Shown: positions 26,762 through 35,798, counted from the first letter of the stretch. The stretch is DNA of 64,000 nt from Paenibacillus eucommiae (GCF_017874215.1 NZ_JAGGLB010000027.1:62001-126000), one strand, 5' to 3'. Program-made: numbers and translations. Notes: generated from the sequence alone by a model not told the origin.

Positions 26762-27484
26762 TTAATGTTTCTTATACCATAATATTCTGCGATGCATCGA
26801 GGAATCTTTCAAGAGTCGGAAAGGGCGCAAGGCCGGTTGATAATTGCCTTCGATGATCCAAATCCGACGTTTCCTGTCGATGCCTATATCGAACCCGACT
26901 TGTCTAAGCTTGGGGTAACGCTCTCCCAGTCGTTTGGCAGCCAATAGTGCGATCCGTTCCGCTTTGACAAGCAAGCTCCGATCGCCGATTCGGGCTAATT
27001 TTAGCGCCTCAAGCACTGGAATGGTGCGGATAGTCACATTCGTAACTAGATATCCTTGCGCTGCAACTTTCGCGTATGAGCCTGTCACGTTCCAAGTGGA
27101 TGAAGCGCCTTTTTTTCGCTGAGCCATTATCCGAAGGTCGAACGGCTTGTGTTGAATTTGAGCAAGCTGCAGACGCCTTTGGACAATATATCTGTGACCT
27201 CTGTTTTTTTTACGGAGCCATCTAAGTAACTTATCGGTGTCTCTCATGGTGACCGCATTATTTTCGTTATGAATACGATAGGCGTTCGCACCGTTCCGTT
27301 TAATGAACAGGATATCCCTTCCGTAACTCCCGTCGCGAGGTTTCAGTACGACGCTTTGATATTGAAGCAGCATCTTCGTTAAAGCGTTCTTCTTAAGCAA
27401 CTGGGTTTCTGGCAACCGTCCAGCGAGAGAGGACCCATTGCGAAGGATGCGATATTGCAACCATTTGTCCCTTTTGATTAACAT
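26762..27484 (-). CDS. YheC/YheD-family endospore coat-associated ATP-grasp protein
   Basis: About 240 residues from ATG 27484 (AAGGA upstream); a TTG 7 codons earlier is possible. ATP-grasp features are VVLKPRDGSYGRDILFI, YIVQRRLQLAQ, PFDLRIMAQ, and the metal-site end VGFDIGIDRKRRIWIIEGNYQP. YheC/YheD proteins are linked to the spore coat in Bacillus; the reaction is unknown but would be an ATP-dependent ligation. It is shorter than the ~360-450-residue family members because it lacks their N-terminal region. Confidence 0.75.
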   Translation of the reverse strand: MLIKRDKWLQYRILRNGSSLAGRLPETQLLKKNALTKMLLQYQSVVLKPRDGSYGRDILFIKRNGANAYRIHNENNAVTMRDTDKLLRWLRKKNRGHRYIVQRRLQLAQIQHKPFDLRIMAQRKKGASSTWNVTGSYAKVAAQGYLVTNVTIRTIPVLEALKLARIGDRSLLVKAERIALLAAKRLGERYPKLRQVGFDIGIDRKRRIWIIEGNYQPALRPFRLLKDSSMHRRILWYKKH

Positions 27485-27604
27485 TGGAATCACATCCTTT
27501 TTCAATCTTCTACGGTAATTCTAATTCAAATTAGTGATCAGCATAAGTGACTATTCGTCCATATTTATGGGGCTAAGCAGGTAAAGAAGGCTATCGAACC
27601 CGTA

Positions 27605-27650
27605 CCGCTTGCTTGACTGCTATATCGGACGAACAAGCAAGCGGTTTTTA
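27605..27650 (+). terminator. Orphan strong terminator in the gap before pepF
   Basis: A perfect 11-bp stem, CCGCTTGCTTG (27605-27615) with CAAGCAAGCGG (27634-27644), followed by TTTTT. The gene upstream points away, so this must end a short leader, an sRNA or a lost gene. A second hairpin (GCAATTCT with AGAATTGC, 27715-27737) precedes the pepF start region. Confidence 0.65.
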
Positions 27651-27799
27651 TGGGTACCGGCTTTCTCCTTGTTCTCTCTGTTCCTCCTAGTGCGGGAATA
27701 CGGACGGAATTGACGCAATTCTATCTGTCAGAATTGCAGGAGGAATTATTTGGATAATATAGAATACTAATTCAAAGAACTCTTTAGGGGGGCGGTTTA

Positions 27800-29590
27800 A
27801 TGGTTACATTATCAGAAAAATGGGAGTTGGAATCCATTTTTCCGGGTGGAAGTGAGTCACAAGTGTTCTTGAAGTTTGTTGAGAAACTTGAAGAGGATAT
27901 AACCGAGGTAACAAATACGGTCCATAGAATGGGTAGCACTTTAGGAGACCATTCAGTTTTAATCGGCTTTTTAAGAGATATACAAAATCTAATGCTTCGA
28001 ACAAAACATGCTTCTTCTTTTACATACTGCATGACTTCACAGGATGTGACCGATCAGAAAGCGAAATCACTACATGGGCGATCAAAGCAAAATGAAGCAA
28101 ATCTCCAAATTCTTCTCTTCAAGTTCGCGGAAAAAATATCAGAAATTCATCCGGAGCAATGGCAGGAACTTGTTTCAATTTCAGAGATTAGACCCATTCG
28201 ATTTCCATTGGATGAGATGCGGCAGCAAGTGATAGAAAGATTACCCTCGTCGCAGGAAGAGCTGATCGATGATTTTGCTGTAGAAGGGTATCATTCATGG
28301 ATGTCTTTATACACAGCTTTGATTCGACGAATGCGGATTCCTTTTGAGCAGGAAGGGAAAACTGAATGTTTTTCAGTAGAAAGGTTGGAAGGAGTTTTTT
28401 TTAGTTCGAACCGTCAAGAACGTGAACAGGCATTTTTCAGTTATTCAGAGGCCTTTCGAGAAAATGAAGAGGTTTTTTCAAGTATTTTAAACAACTTGGC
28501 TGGGTTTCGTTTAAAAATGTACAAACATCGGGGTTGGAATTCCGTTTTAAAAGAGTCTCTTGGATTGAACAGAATGTCACAACCAACGTTAGAATCAATG
28601 TGGGAGGCGGTAGCCAGCAGCAGAGAAAAGTTTTCTCATTACTTTAAGCGAAAAGCTGAACTGATGGGCATTGATAAGATGAGTTGGTTTGATTTCCAAA
28701 CTTCCATTTCCGATGCTTCATCCATCCTTAATTTCACAGATGGGGTCAACTTTATCTTAGAACGATTCCGGGGCTTTTCTCCCAAAATGGCCGAGTTTGC
28801 AGCAAAGGCATTTGAAGAAAAGTGGGTTGAGGCAGAAAACCGCCCTCAAAAGTCTCCAATGGGATTTCATACAGGTTTTCCTCTGATCAAGCAATCCCGA
28901 ATTTTTAAGACTTACTTTGGAACAGCCCAAAACATAGCAACTTTAGCTCATGAATTGGGGCATGGATATCACCAATATATAATAAGCGATATGCCGCCGC
29001 TTGCTCAGAAGTACGGATTAAATTTGGCTGAGACCGCATCCATATTTTCTGAATTACTTGTGATGAATGGCTTTATCGAGATGGAAACGAGTAAAAGTGA
29101 GCAAATTGCCTTATTGGATTCTAAGATTAAGATGAATGCAGAGTATTTCTTTAATGTCTACACCTGTTATTTGTTTGAGGAGAAGTTTTATGCGGAAAGA
29201 AAAGCGGGTCCACTAAGCCCTCATCGTCTGAACGAATTAATGATAGAAGCACAGAAAGCAGCATATGGTGATGTATTTGAAACGTATAATGCCTATTTTT
29301 GGGCGTCAAAGTTCCATTTATATATAACAAAAAGTTCATTTTTCAATTTCCCTTACACGTTCGGCTTTCTTTTCAGTTCTGGAATTTATGCAAAATCATT
29401 GGAGGAAGGGAAGGGGTTTGAAGTAACGTACGAAAACTTATTACGTGAGTCAGCCAGCATGACGGTTGAGGAGTTGGCTGCAAAACACCTGGGTGTTGAT
29501 CTACGAGAGGCGGAATTCTGGGAAAATGCAGTTAGATTGGTTATGTCGGACATTGATAAGTTTTTGGAACTGACTGAAAAAGATGAATGA
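27800..29590 (+). CDS. pepF: M3-family oligoendopeptidase (PepF type)
   Basis: 596 residues, a typical length for PepF-like zinc peptidases. The metal site HELGHGYH is at residues 384-391 (HExxH) with the downstream glutamate in LAETASIFSELLVM. It cuts short peptides in the cytoplasm. GGGGGG lies shortly before the ATG. It is a single gene ending in a hairpin, followed 46 bases later by repeat R9. Confidence 0.9.
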   Translation: MVTLSEKWELESIFPGGSESQVFLKFVEKLEEDITEVTNTVHRMGSTLGDHSVLIGFLRDIQNLMLRTKHASSFTYCMTSQDVTDQKAKSLHGRSKQNEANLQILLFKFAEKISEIHPEQWQELVSISEIRPIRFPLDEMRQQVIERLPSSQEELIDDFAVEGYHSWMSLYTALIRRMRIPFEQEGKTECFSVERLEGVFFSSNRQEREQAFFSYSEAFRENEEVFSSILNNLAGFRLKMYKHRGWNSVLKESLGLNRMSQPTLESMWEAVASSREKFSHYFKRKAELMGIDKMSWFDFQTSISDASSILNFTDGVNFILERFRGFSPKMAEFAAKAFEEKWVEAENRPQKSPMGFHTGFPLIKQSRIFKTYFGTAQNIATLAHELGHGYHQYIISDMPPLAQKYGLNLAETASIFSELLVMNGFIEMETSKSEQIALLDSKIKMNAEYFFNVYTCYLFEEKFYAERKAGPLSPHRLNELMIEAQKAAYGDVFETYNAYFWASKFHLYITKSSFFNFPYTFGFLFSSGIYAKSLEEGKGFEVTYENLLRESASMTVEELAAKHLGVDLREAEFWENAVRLVMSDIDKFLELTEKDE

Positions 29591-29600
29591 AGTAAAAGTG

Positions 29601-29621
29601 ATGCCGCCTCTAGGGCGGCAT
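29601..29621 (+). terminator. Hairpin after pepF
   Basis: ATGCCGCC and GGCGGCAT form a perfect 8-bp stem 10 bases after the stop. The T-tract is weak. Confidence 0.6.
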
Positions 29622-29635
29622 TCGCGTTTAGACGA

Positions 29636-29689
29636 AAACTTGCCGTTACAGACAGCGCGGTGAACCTTATCATAAGTGACGGCGAAAAA
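29636..29689 (+). repeat. Dispersed repeat copy 9 (R9)
   Basis: Left arm AAACTTGCCGTTACAGAC, core GCGGTGAACCTTATCATAAG, right arm TGACGGCGAAAAAT. It marks a sharp change from ~40% GC to the very GC-rich gene that follows. Confidence 0.9.
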
Positions 29690-29741
29690 TTGGAGTGTTG
29701 GGGAAGGCCAGGCGGACCCACGCTGCATCAGGGCCGCAAAA

Positions 29742-30638
29742 TCAACCGTCCGACGGGGCGTACTTCCCCACGTCCGGCTCGAATGCCGCTCCACTCGCCA
29801 GGTCCAGCTCCACGTGGGTGGTTCCGCGATCGTCGGTCAGCACGATCATTCGCGATCCGACAACTGGAACGCGGTCGGCGCTGGTGCGCATGTACGCTGA
29901 GACGACAAGAGGAGCACCGTCGACGATATAACTTACCTCGACCGTGAACATCGGGAGATTGAAGAGCCAGCTGTTAGTGAAGTTCACGGCCGTCAACGTC
30001 CCTGTGAATGACGAACCCTCCAAGCGGAGGCGCTCGATGTCCGCCTGACGTCGCTGGGCGTGGGCGATTGAGCCGGGCAACCGTAGGAGCGCGATGGCGG
30101 CTATAAGGGCGAAGCCAGCTCCCACGACGGCGCCGAACTCTGGCGGGATCGTCGGTGACGTAACTATGGCCTCGAGGTCGAAGGGGCGCGACGGATCGCT
30201 TGTCAGCGTCCAGAGCAGGAGGACTCCCGCGCCTGCGACGAGTCCTCCTGCGACCGCTAACGTCGCGAACAGGCCGGCGACCCTGGTCTGTCCGAACTGC
30301 TCGACCGCTCGCGAGTACACTCCGCCGGTTGCACCGCTCGCGACGAACAGCAGCACCACGGAGACGCTCACCGTAACCGGATGACCGAGGAGTATGCTGA
30401 TCGCCGGTGTCGGCGCGAGGCCGAGCAGTGCGCCGAACGGCACGGAGCCTGTCAGTGCCCACAGTGCAGCGGCTGCGAGCAGCCACGGCAGCAGCGGAGC
30501 CGTACGTCCGACGCGACATCCCGGCCGGAGCACAGTCATCCTTCCGTTCATGTCCGTGGTGGAGAACAACGGCATCGTCTCAATATGTTCTTGCTGCCCG
30601 TGCTTCTGTTGACCCTCTGCAGCATCCCTCATTGGCAT
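29742..30638 (-). CDS. High-GC membrane protein of actinobacterial character
   Basis: 298 residues with four hydrophobic segments (for example LLPWLLAAAALWALTG, and GFALIAAIALLRLPG) and a C-terminal soluble beta domain (FTGTLTAVNF, VEVSYIVDGAPLVV). Base and codon use (G/C at most third positions, alanine-rich) differ strongly from both flanks, pointing to transfer from a GC-rich donor, probably an actinobacterium. GGGAGG lies upstream of the start. The function is unknown; the soluble part resembles DUF3592-like modules only loosely. Overlapping open frames on both strands are a GC effect. Confidence 0.7.
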   Translation of the reverse strand: MPMRDAAEGQQKHGQQEHIETMPLFSTTDMNGRMTVLRPGCRVGRTAPLLPWLLAAAALWALTGSVPFGALLGLAPTPAISILLGHPVTVSVSVVLLFVASGATGGVYSRAVEQFGQTRVAGLFATLAVAGGLVAGAGVLLLWTLTSDPSRPFDLEAIVTSPTIPPEFGAVVGAGFALIAAIALLRLPGSIAHAQRRQADIERLRLEGSSFTGTLTAVNFTNSWLFNLPMFTVEVSYIVDGAPLVVSAYMRTSADRVPVVGSRMIVLTDDRGTTHVELDLASGAAFEPDVGKYAPSDG

Positions 30639-30844
30639 GGCCCTCCCGAGGAAGATAATTCAATCTTATATATTTGATAGGGGAAAGGTGAATTTTTGTG
30701 AGCGCTATCACATTCTAGGTGACGTACGAAAAAGTTCAAATTCCTGCTATCTTTATATTTAGCCATACACACCTTCACCTCCAAAATTTCTTATCTCTAT
30801 TTTACCACCTAAACGTTGTCTACTGTAAATACCCAAGTCGAAAC

Positions 30845-30880
30845 AAGGAGCAGATCATAGCGGTAGCTGCTCCTTTCATG
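30845..30880 (+). terminator. Terminator-like hairpin in a gene-poor stretch
   Basis: AAGGAGCAG (30845-30853) and CTGCTCCTT (30867-30875) pair perfectly. The surrounding 30660-31030 is AT-rich and without a gene; this hairpin is probably left from a lost unit. Confidence 0.5.
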
Positions 30881-31030
30881 ATATGACTATCAGCTAAAAC
30901 ATATATAATTGTAAAATTTACTGTTGTAGAAAAAATTGAACTATGAGCAAAAAACACATCAACTAATAAAGTAGTTCTGTGTTTCTAAGATTCGGTTAGT
31001 TTCTTGGAAATAGATGAATGCTTTATGAAT

Positions 31031-31112
31031 AAAACCTATTGGATCCGCAAGATGTTGAGACCGGCATTCGGGTGGTCAAAATTTTGATCGGGACGAATAC
31101 GAGCGAACGCCC
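31031..31112 (+). pseudogene. Duplicated 3' end of the secA2-like gene
   Basis: Bases 31031-31112 copy 13356-13434 with only about three changes, covering the last ~15 codons (WIRKMLRPAFGWSKF), the stop and ~27 bases beyond. The rest of the gene is absent. It is a relic of a second secA2 unit or of recombination with the intact one. Confidence 0.85.
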
Positions 31113-31135
31113 GATTCATCCTTTGCTTTATAATC

Positions 31136-31177
31136 AGACAAGTTTTCACTTAGGAGAGGGCTTGTCTTCTTTTTTTG
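31136..31177 (+). terminator. Terminator of the lost secA2 copy
   Basis: AGACAAG (31136-31142) pairs with CTTGTCT (31161-31167), then a T-rich tract with seven T. It follows the secA2 relic by 24 bases. Confidence 0.75.
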
Positions 31178-31390
31178 TCTGTGAGAAGAATGAAAGTATA
31201 CCCGAATTTTGGTGTTTTGCTACGTTCGGATAATAGAATTCGCGAAGGCAAGAGGGTAAAATTAAGAATTCAAAGTATTTTAAAATGGATGAAACCGGGT
31301 AATGAAGTGGTTGGTTTCGAATATACGCATGAAGCAAGATGAACCGACAGTCTTGGATCCGGGAAAAATGATAAAGGAGGAAAAGTAGTA

Positions 31391-33928
31391 ATGACATTTC
31401 GTTATTGGAATAAACGGGTAATTGTATTTATTGTTGTGTTTGCCATGGTGTTTGGACATTTTCCGAGTTGGATAAATCCTGAAAGGACCCACGCTCAAGC
31501 AGTAGTAAGCTTTGTTGGTGGGGATGGAACGAATCAAGATCCATATCAAATTGCGACAGCAGATCAATTAAATGAAGTACGGAATTATCTGGATAGTCAT
31601 TTTGTTTTGATAAATGATATTGATTTAATTGCTTATGATATCAACCATTCATGGCAACCGATAGGTTCTGAAACAACAGGATTTTCAGGACATTTTGATG
31701 GGAATAATTTCAAAATATCAAATTTGTACGTTGATAATAATGATTCTGATGAAAGCGGAGGGCTGTTTGGGCAAGCTATTAATGCAAGTAGCATACGAAA
31801 TCTAGTGTTGGAAAACGTAGATGTAAAGGGGGCAGATGGTGTAGGTGCCCTAGTAGGCTATTATTTGGGGGATGGAGTTATTGAAAATGTTACGGTTACA
31901 GGATTAGTATCAGGGTCAGGGAATTGGATAGGTGGAGTAATAGGCTACAATGATGGCTTTACTACCATCACTAATGTTAACTTCGACGGAATCGTAAAGG
32001 GCAGCGGATCAGTAGGTGGAATAATAGGCTATAGTTATTGTTCTACTATCACTAATGTTAACTTTGATGGAATCGTAGAGGGTGGTGGAGTTGTAGGAGG
32101 CCTAGTAGGCTTTAATTTTGTAAGTAATATTAGTAATAGCACTTCACGAGCAACAGTGACTAGTATTGTTGATGCAGGTGGCTTGGTTGGAAGGAATGAG
32201 GTGGGAAGTATTAATTTTTCTTATGCTACCGGTAATGTAACTGGCATAGAGGACACATTTACTGGTGAAAATTATGCCACAGAGAGTGCAGGCGGCTTAG
32301 TAGGTAGAAATAATGAAGGTACTATCTCTAATAGCTATGCAACAGGACGTGTGAATGGAGATAAATCTGTTGGTGGCCTAGTAGGTTATAATTTTCAAGG
32401 AACAGTTGAACTTAGCTATTCGAGAGGACATGTAAGCGGAAATGTAGATGTAGGCGGGTTAGTCGGTACCCATGAAAGTGGAACAATTATCGCTAGTTTT
32501 TATGATACCGATACTTCAGGGCAAGCAGATAATAACGGTATAGGACTACCTTCTCTATCAATGAAAAATAGCAATCAGTACGTAGGTTGGGATTTTGTAG
32601 GTGTATGGGCACAGAATATCCATAACAGTGGATATCCTTACTTTACAACATATCAAAACTTTTTAACTTATGTAAGTAATGATACGATTCAAAATGGTGA
32701 ACCCTCACATAGTGTTACCTATATTCCAAACAAGTCAGTGACGGTCGATGGTAACATAAGTAATTGGACTAAGATGGGTTTTATCTTCAACGGTTGGAAT
32801 ACGGAAAGAGATGGTAGTGGAACCGCATATCGTGCAGGTGATACCATATCATCAAGTTCCAACATCCTATTATATGCAAATTGGAGAGTAAATAATGAAA
32901 ACCTCAGCGGATTGAGTCTATCTTCAGGAGCAACTCTTAGTCCAGCTTTTGAAGGAAATAGATTCAGCTATACGTCTAATGTAGCGAATAGTGTCAGCAG
33001 TATTAATGTAACACCCGTCACTGCTAAACATACATCAACAGTAACTGTAGCGACTTACGGTGGTATAGCGGAACTGGTTACTAGTGGCCAAGCGAGCAGC
33101 GAACTTCCGCTGAAGGTAGGCGCGAACACGATAAATGTGGTGGTTACTGCGTCGGATGGAATTGCGACTAAGACGTATACGGTGTCTGTGACACGAGAGA
33201 ATAGTCCAATCGTAGTGACACCAACACCGGAACCAACACCAAAACCAACACCAAAACCAACACCAAAACCAACACCAAAACCAACACCAAAACCAACACC
33301 AAAACCAACACCAACAAAATTCTACATTGATGAGGTTAATATCGAGGTAATTAAGGCAATGGTAGCCAAATCGAACGCTGCACCTGCAGGTTCATTTAAG
33401 GATATACCCGCGAATGCCCCGAATGCAAAAGCGATCGTACTAGCGACTAAGCTTGGGATTATCAATGGATATGAGGATGATTCATTTCGAGCTAATGCTA
33501 CGATAACTAGAGCAGAATTTGCATCTATACTAGTAAGAGCACTTGGATTAAAGTCAGTAGATGATACCGACTTTATAGACACCCAGAGTCACTGGGCAGC
33601 AGATGACATTGCTACATTAAAAACAATAGGTATTGCTAATGGTTATTTAGACGGAACATTCAAGCCGAATCAGACGATAACCAGAGCAGAGATCGTATCT
33701 ATGCTTTCAAAAGTAATGAACACGAATTTCGTGAAAAACTCAAAGTTCAAGGATGTTATAGGACACTGGGCAGAGGCAGAGATTGGTACATTATCCGATA
33801 TGGGGATCGTGAAGGGTATGCCGGACGGTTTATTCAAACCGAATGCTAATGCGACTAGATACGAATCGTTACTCATGATCCTACGCATGCTTAATGCAAG
33901 TCTTGATCATTCACTAGATGTAGAATAG
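31391..33928 (+). CDS. SLH-domain surface protein, paralogue of the 15-kb gene
   Basis: 845 residues; GGAGG lies before the ATG. The signal peptide ends near THAQA (~37). The order matches the protein at 15004: GLUG repeats (~95-375; VGGLVG, NSYATGRV), a Listeria-Bacteroides repeat (GFIFNGWNTERDGSGTAY), a cadherin-like domain (~485-575). A PTPK repeat linker replaces the Ig-like domains, and three SLH domains end it (TRAEFASILVR, TRAEIVSMLSK, TRYESLLMILR). It should be displayed on the cell wall. The gene is AT-richer than its paralogue, so the two are not a recent duplication. Confidence 0.9.
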   Translation: MTFRYWNKRVIVFIVVFAMVFGHFPSWINPERTHAQAVVSFVGGDGTNQDPYQIATADQLNEVRNYLDSHFVLINDIDLIAYDINHSWQPIGSETTGFSGHFDGNNFKISNLYVDNNDSDESGGLFGQAINASSIRNLVLENVDVKGADGVGALVGYYLGDGVIENVTVTGLVSGSGNWIGGVIGYNDGFTTITNVNFDGIVKGSGSVGGIIGYSYCSTITNVNFDGIVEGGGVVGGLVGFNFVSNISNSTSRATVTSIVDAGGLVGRNEVGSINFSYATGNVTGIEDTFTGENYATESAGGLVGRNNEGTISNSYATGRVNGDKSVGGLVGYNFQGTVELSYSRGHVSGNVDVGGLVGTHESGTIIASFYDTDTSGQADNNGIGLPSLSMKNSNQYVGWDFVGVWAQNIHNSGYPYFTTYQNFLTYVSNDTIQNGEPSHSVTYIPNKSVTVDGNISNWTKMGFIFNGWNTERDGSGTAYRAGDTISSSSNILLYANWRVNNENLSGLSLSSGATLSPAFEGNRFSYTSNVANSVSSINVTPVTAKHTSTVTVATYGGIAELVTSGQASSELPLKVGANTINVVVTASDGIATKTYTVSVTRENSPIVVTPTPEPTPKPTPKPTPKPTPKPTPKPTPKPTPTKFYIDEVNIEVIKAMVAKSNAAPAGSFKDIPANAPNAKAIVLATKLGIINGYEDDSFRANATITRAEFASILVRALGLKSVDDTDFIDTQSHWAADDIATLKTIGIANGYLDGTFKPNQTITRAEIVSMLSKVMNTNFVKNSKFKDVIGHWAEAEIGTLSDMGIVKGMPDGLFKPNANATRYESLLMILRMLNASLDHSLDVE
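33221..33316 (+). repeat. 12-bp minisatellite encoding a PTPK linker
   Basis: Eight units of 12 bases (consensus CCAACACCAAAA): the first ends GGAA, six are perfect, the last ends AACA. It encodes PTPEPTPKPTPK and so on, a stiff spacer between the beta domains and the SLH anchors. The perfect units make it prone to length change. Confidence 0.95.
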
Positions 33929-33951
33929 CAGAATAAAGTTGCTTGAATTCG

Positions 33952-33986
33952 GCAGGTACTGGTCAAACGGTATCTGCTGTTTTTTA
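33952..33986 (+). terminator. Rho-independent terminator after the second SLH gene
   Basis: GCAGGTAC and GTATCTGC pair (one G-T), followed by TTTTTT, 24 bases after the stop. Confidence 0.8.
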
Positions 33987-34024
33987 TGCGGCTAAGATGG
34001 GGACAGAGTGTTTCGTCCCACTGG

Positions 34025-34078
34025 ATTTTTCGCCGATAGACTCGTTAGGGTGAACCTTATCATAAGTGACGGGGAAAA
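34025..34078 (+). repeat. Dispersed repeat copy 10 (R10)
   Basis: Left arm TTTTTCGCCGATAGACTC, core GTTAGGGTGAACCTTATC, right arm AAGTGACGGGGAAAAT. It lies after the terminator of the SLH gene and before a SUKH gene. Confidence 0.9.
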
Positions 34079-34248
34079 TAATGTTGTGGGAACCTAGGAG
34101 AATGTGTTGGACGTGTAGAATATGTATCAGACTTTTTAGATGTGATGTTTGCTAAACTTTGATAGTGATGATTAACTCTTGGATTTTCAAGCTAATAGTC
34201 AGGATAGTTAAACAGGAGTGATTAGAAACCGATTAGAAGGTGATGAAT

Positions 34249-34743
34249 ATGAATAAAAAAATTGGCGAATTTATGATTTGGGCTAATGAAAATGGTTGGG
34301 ATATAACCAAAAAATCTGGGTTTCAATTAAATTTAAATAGCAGCATCATATCTAGATATAAAGGAATCCCAAATGAATATTTAGATTTTTTAAGTGTAGT
34401 TGAAAAATGTATTACACCGAATGAGAAGACTTGGTTTATTTGTGAGGATGAGTTCAATAATAGCTCAGATATTGCATTTAAATGGAATGAATATGAATTG
34501 CTCAGTCTAGAAGCAGCAATGGATGATTACATTTGGAAGTCAGAAATAACTACGTGGTGGGATAATCACTTGCCAATAGTAATGTCAGTTGATGGTGGAT
34601 ATTCCTTCTATGCCATTGATTTAACAAATGATAGAGGTGCTATTGTACGTGGATATGAGCCCGAATTCGAAGAAGTTGAAAAAGTAGCAAGTACTCTTGA
34701 ACAATTTTTTGAATTAATTATGTCGAATTCAATAGAGTTCTAG
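34249..34743 (+). CDS. SUKH-family (SMI1/KNR4) immunity-type protein
   Basis: About 164 residues from ATG 34249, chosen because AGAAGG lies 8 bases upstream. SUKH fold markers are IPNEYLDFLSVVEK, EYELLSLEAAM and LPIVMSVDGGYSFYAIDL, with the final helix STLEQFFELIM. SUKH proteins commonly neutralise secreted or contact-dependent toxins. No toxin gene adjoins it. It stands alone between repeats R10 and R11, and a fragment of a near-identical gene sits beside R3, so this looks like a mobile immunity cassette. Confidence 0.8.
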   Translation: MNKKIGEFMIWANENGWDITKKSGFQLNLNSSIISRYKGIPNEYLDFLSVVEKCITPNEKTWFICEDEFNNSSDIAFKWNEYELLSLEAAMDDYIWKSEITTWWDNHLPIVMSVDGGYSFYAIDLTNDRGAIVRGYEPEFEEVEKVASTLEQFFELIMSNSIEF

Positions 34744-34900
34744 TGATAAATAAAGGTAAGTCGATGTAGTTTAGCTTTGAATCACATCCATTCAGGCCGC
34801 CGATGACTTCGACGGCCTTCAGTGCATATTTATGAAGGCTTAAAACATAATTCCAGGATAGAACTATGTTTAATTCGTTGGACCAAAAAGGTGGCATTCA

Positions 34901-34952
34901 TGCGCCGCGGCGCATTTTTCGCCGATAGACTCGTTAAGCTGAACCGTATCAT
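34901..34952 (+). repeat. Dispersed repeat copy 11 (R11), right arm missing
   Basis: The palindrome TGCGCCGCGGCGCA (34901-34914), left arm TTTTTCGCCGATAGACTC and core GTTAAGCTGAACCGTATC are intact, but after ATCATA the sequence turns into unrelated AGATATTATAAAG. The break may mark a recombination joint. Confidence 0.9.
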
Positions 34953-35290
34953 AGAGATATTATAAAGCATGTTCTAATGTGGAGGAAACTCCAGGTATTA
35001 ATCCACATCTCCTACAATGTTACTGAAAGTAGGATAGCGAAACCCAAGCTTCAAGCGACGACAAAAATGTTGTATTGAATACGAAATAGTTCAAAAGAGG
35101 GTGACCCAAAGCCCTAAATTGGCGGAGAGACACTCTTTTATCATGGGAGAATGAATTACGCATTTCCAGAATTCAGGTAGAAAGTAGGTAGATTCAGGAC
35201 AAAAGATCTTTATAATGGAATTAAGCCATATATGATATAGGGCTAATATATGGGTAATGAGCATACAGAACCCTTTATTTTAGAAGGTAA
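34953..35290 (+). other. Gene-free stretch with one weak hairpin
   Basis: No convincing reading frame. A bulged stem (AAAAGAGGGTG with CACTCTTTT, near 35093-35140) could be an old terminator. Otherwise nothing recognisable. Confidence 0.3.
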
Positions 35291-35507
35291 ATGACCACTG
35301 GGTATATGAATGAGGAAATAATTGAGTTGTCGATTTTTGCGGACGGAGACATTCAAGCCGAAAGAATCTTTTGCGAACCGTGGACAAGGGATGAATATGA
35401 ACTCAAAGAAGAAAGGCTTAATGATGACTACTGGGAGAAGCGTTGGATATCCATAATGAGGATCTTGACGATGAATTTTGAATTGGCGGTGAAACCGGAA
35501 TGGCTAA
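35291..35507 (+). pseudogene. Short frameshifted gene piece before the SUKH relic
   Basis: AGAAGG precedes ATG 35291. The product starts MTTGYMNEEIIELSIFADGD and reads sensibly to NDDYWEK. After a one-base slip the next frame gives ALDIHNEDLDDEF and a stop at 35507, which is the likely original end. No family was recognised. Confidence 0.35.
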
Positions 35508-35798
35508 GGACGTCTGGAATACCATTTTAAAACATGTCCAAACGATATCCCCACCGATTTTTCCCACCGTTAACCCTTCTGCCACAGAGGAAGACATCAT
35601 TCGCTTGGAGAGCATATTAAACGTGCATGTACCGAAGCCTTTTTGCGAATATCTGTCAACCTGGAACGGACAACGAGAGCATTAGCCTTTTCTCGGCTAC
35701 AATCAAGGTCTTTATTTGTTATCACGATAACGGGGAGATCAAGTTGTTAGCGGATTCGTTCGAAGAGCTGATCGAGGAAAATTTTTATGAATGGTGAT
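35500..35798 (+). pseudogene. Broken SUKH-family immunity gene
   Basis: From ATG 35500 the frame gives a SUKH start (NPSATEEDIIRLESILNVHV, PKPFCEYLSTWNGQRE) but stops at 35685. A second frame continues VFICYHDNGEIKLLADSFEE and ends EENFYEW at 35798, the usual C-terminal end of the family. The middle (roughly 60 codons) is lost. Confidence 0.65.

Noticed and set aside
29676-30677. Several plus-strand ORFs opposite the high-GC gene
   Set aside because: They are typical open antisense frames of GC-rich coding DNA; they lack ribosome binding sites and protein-like composition.
33221-33316. Short repeat array as a CRISPR
   Set aside because: The 12-bp units are directly adjacent without spacers and lie in frame inside an SLH gene, encoding PTPK.
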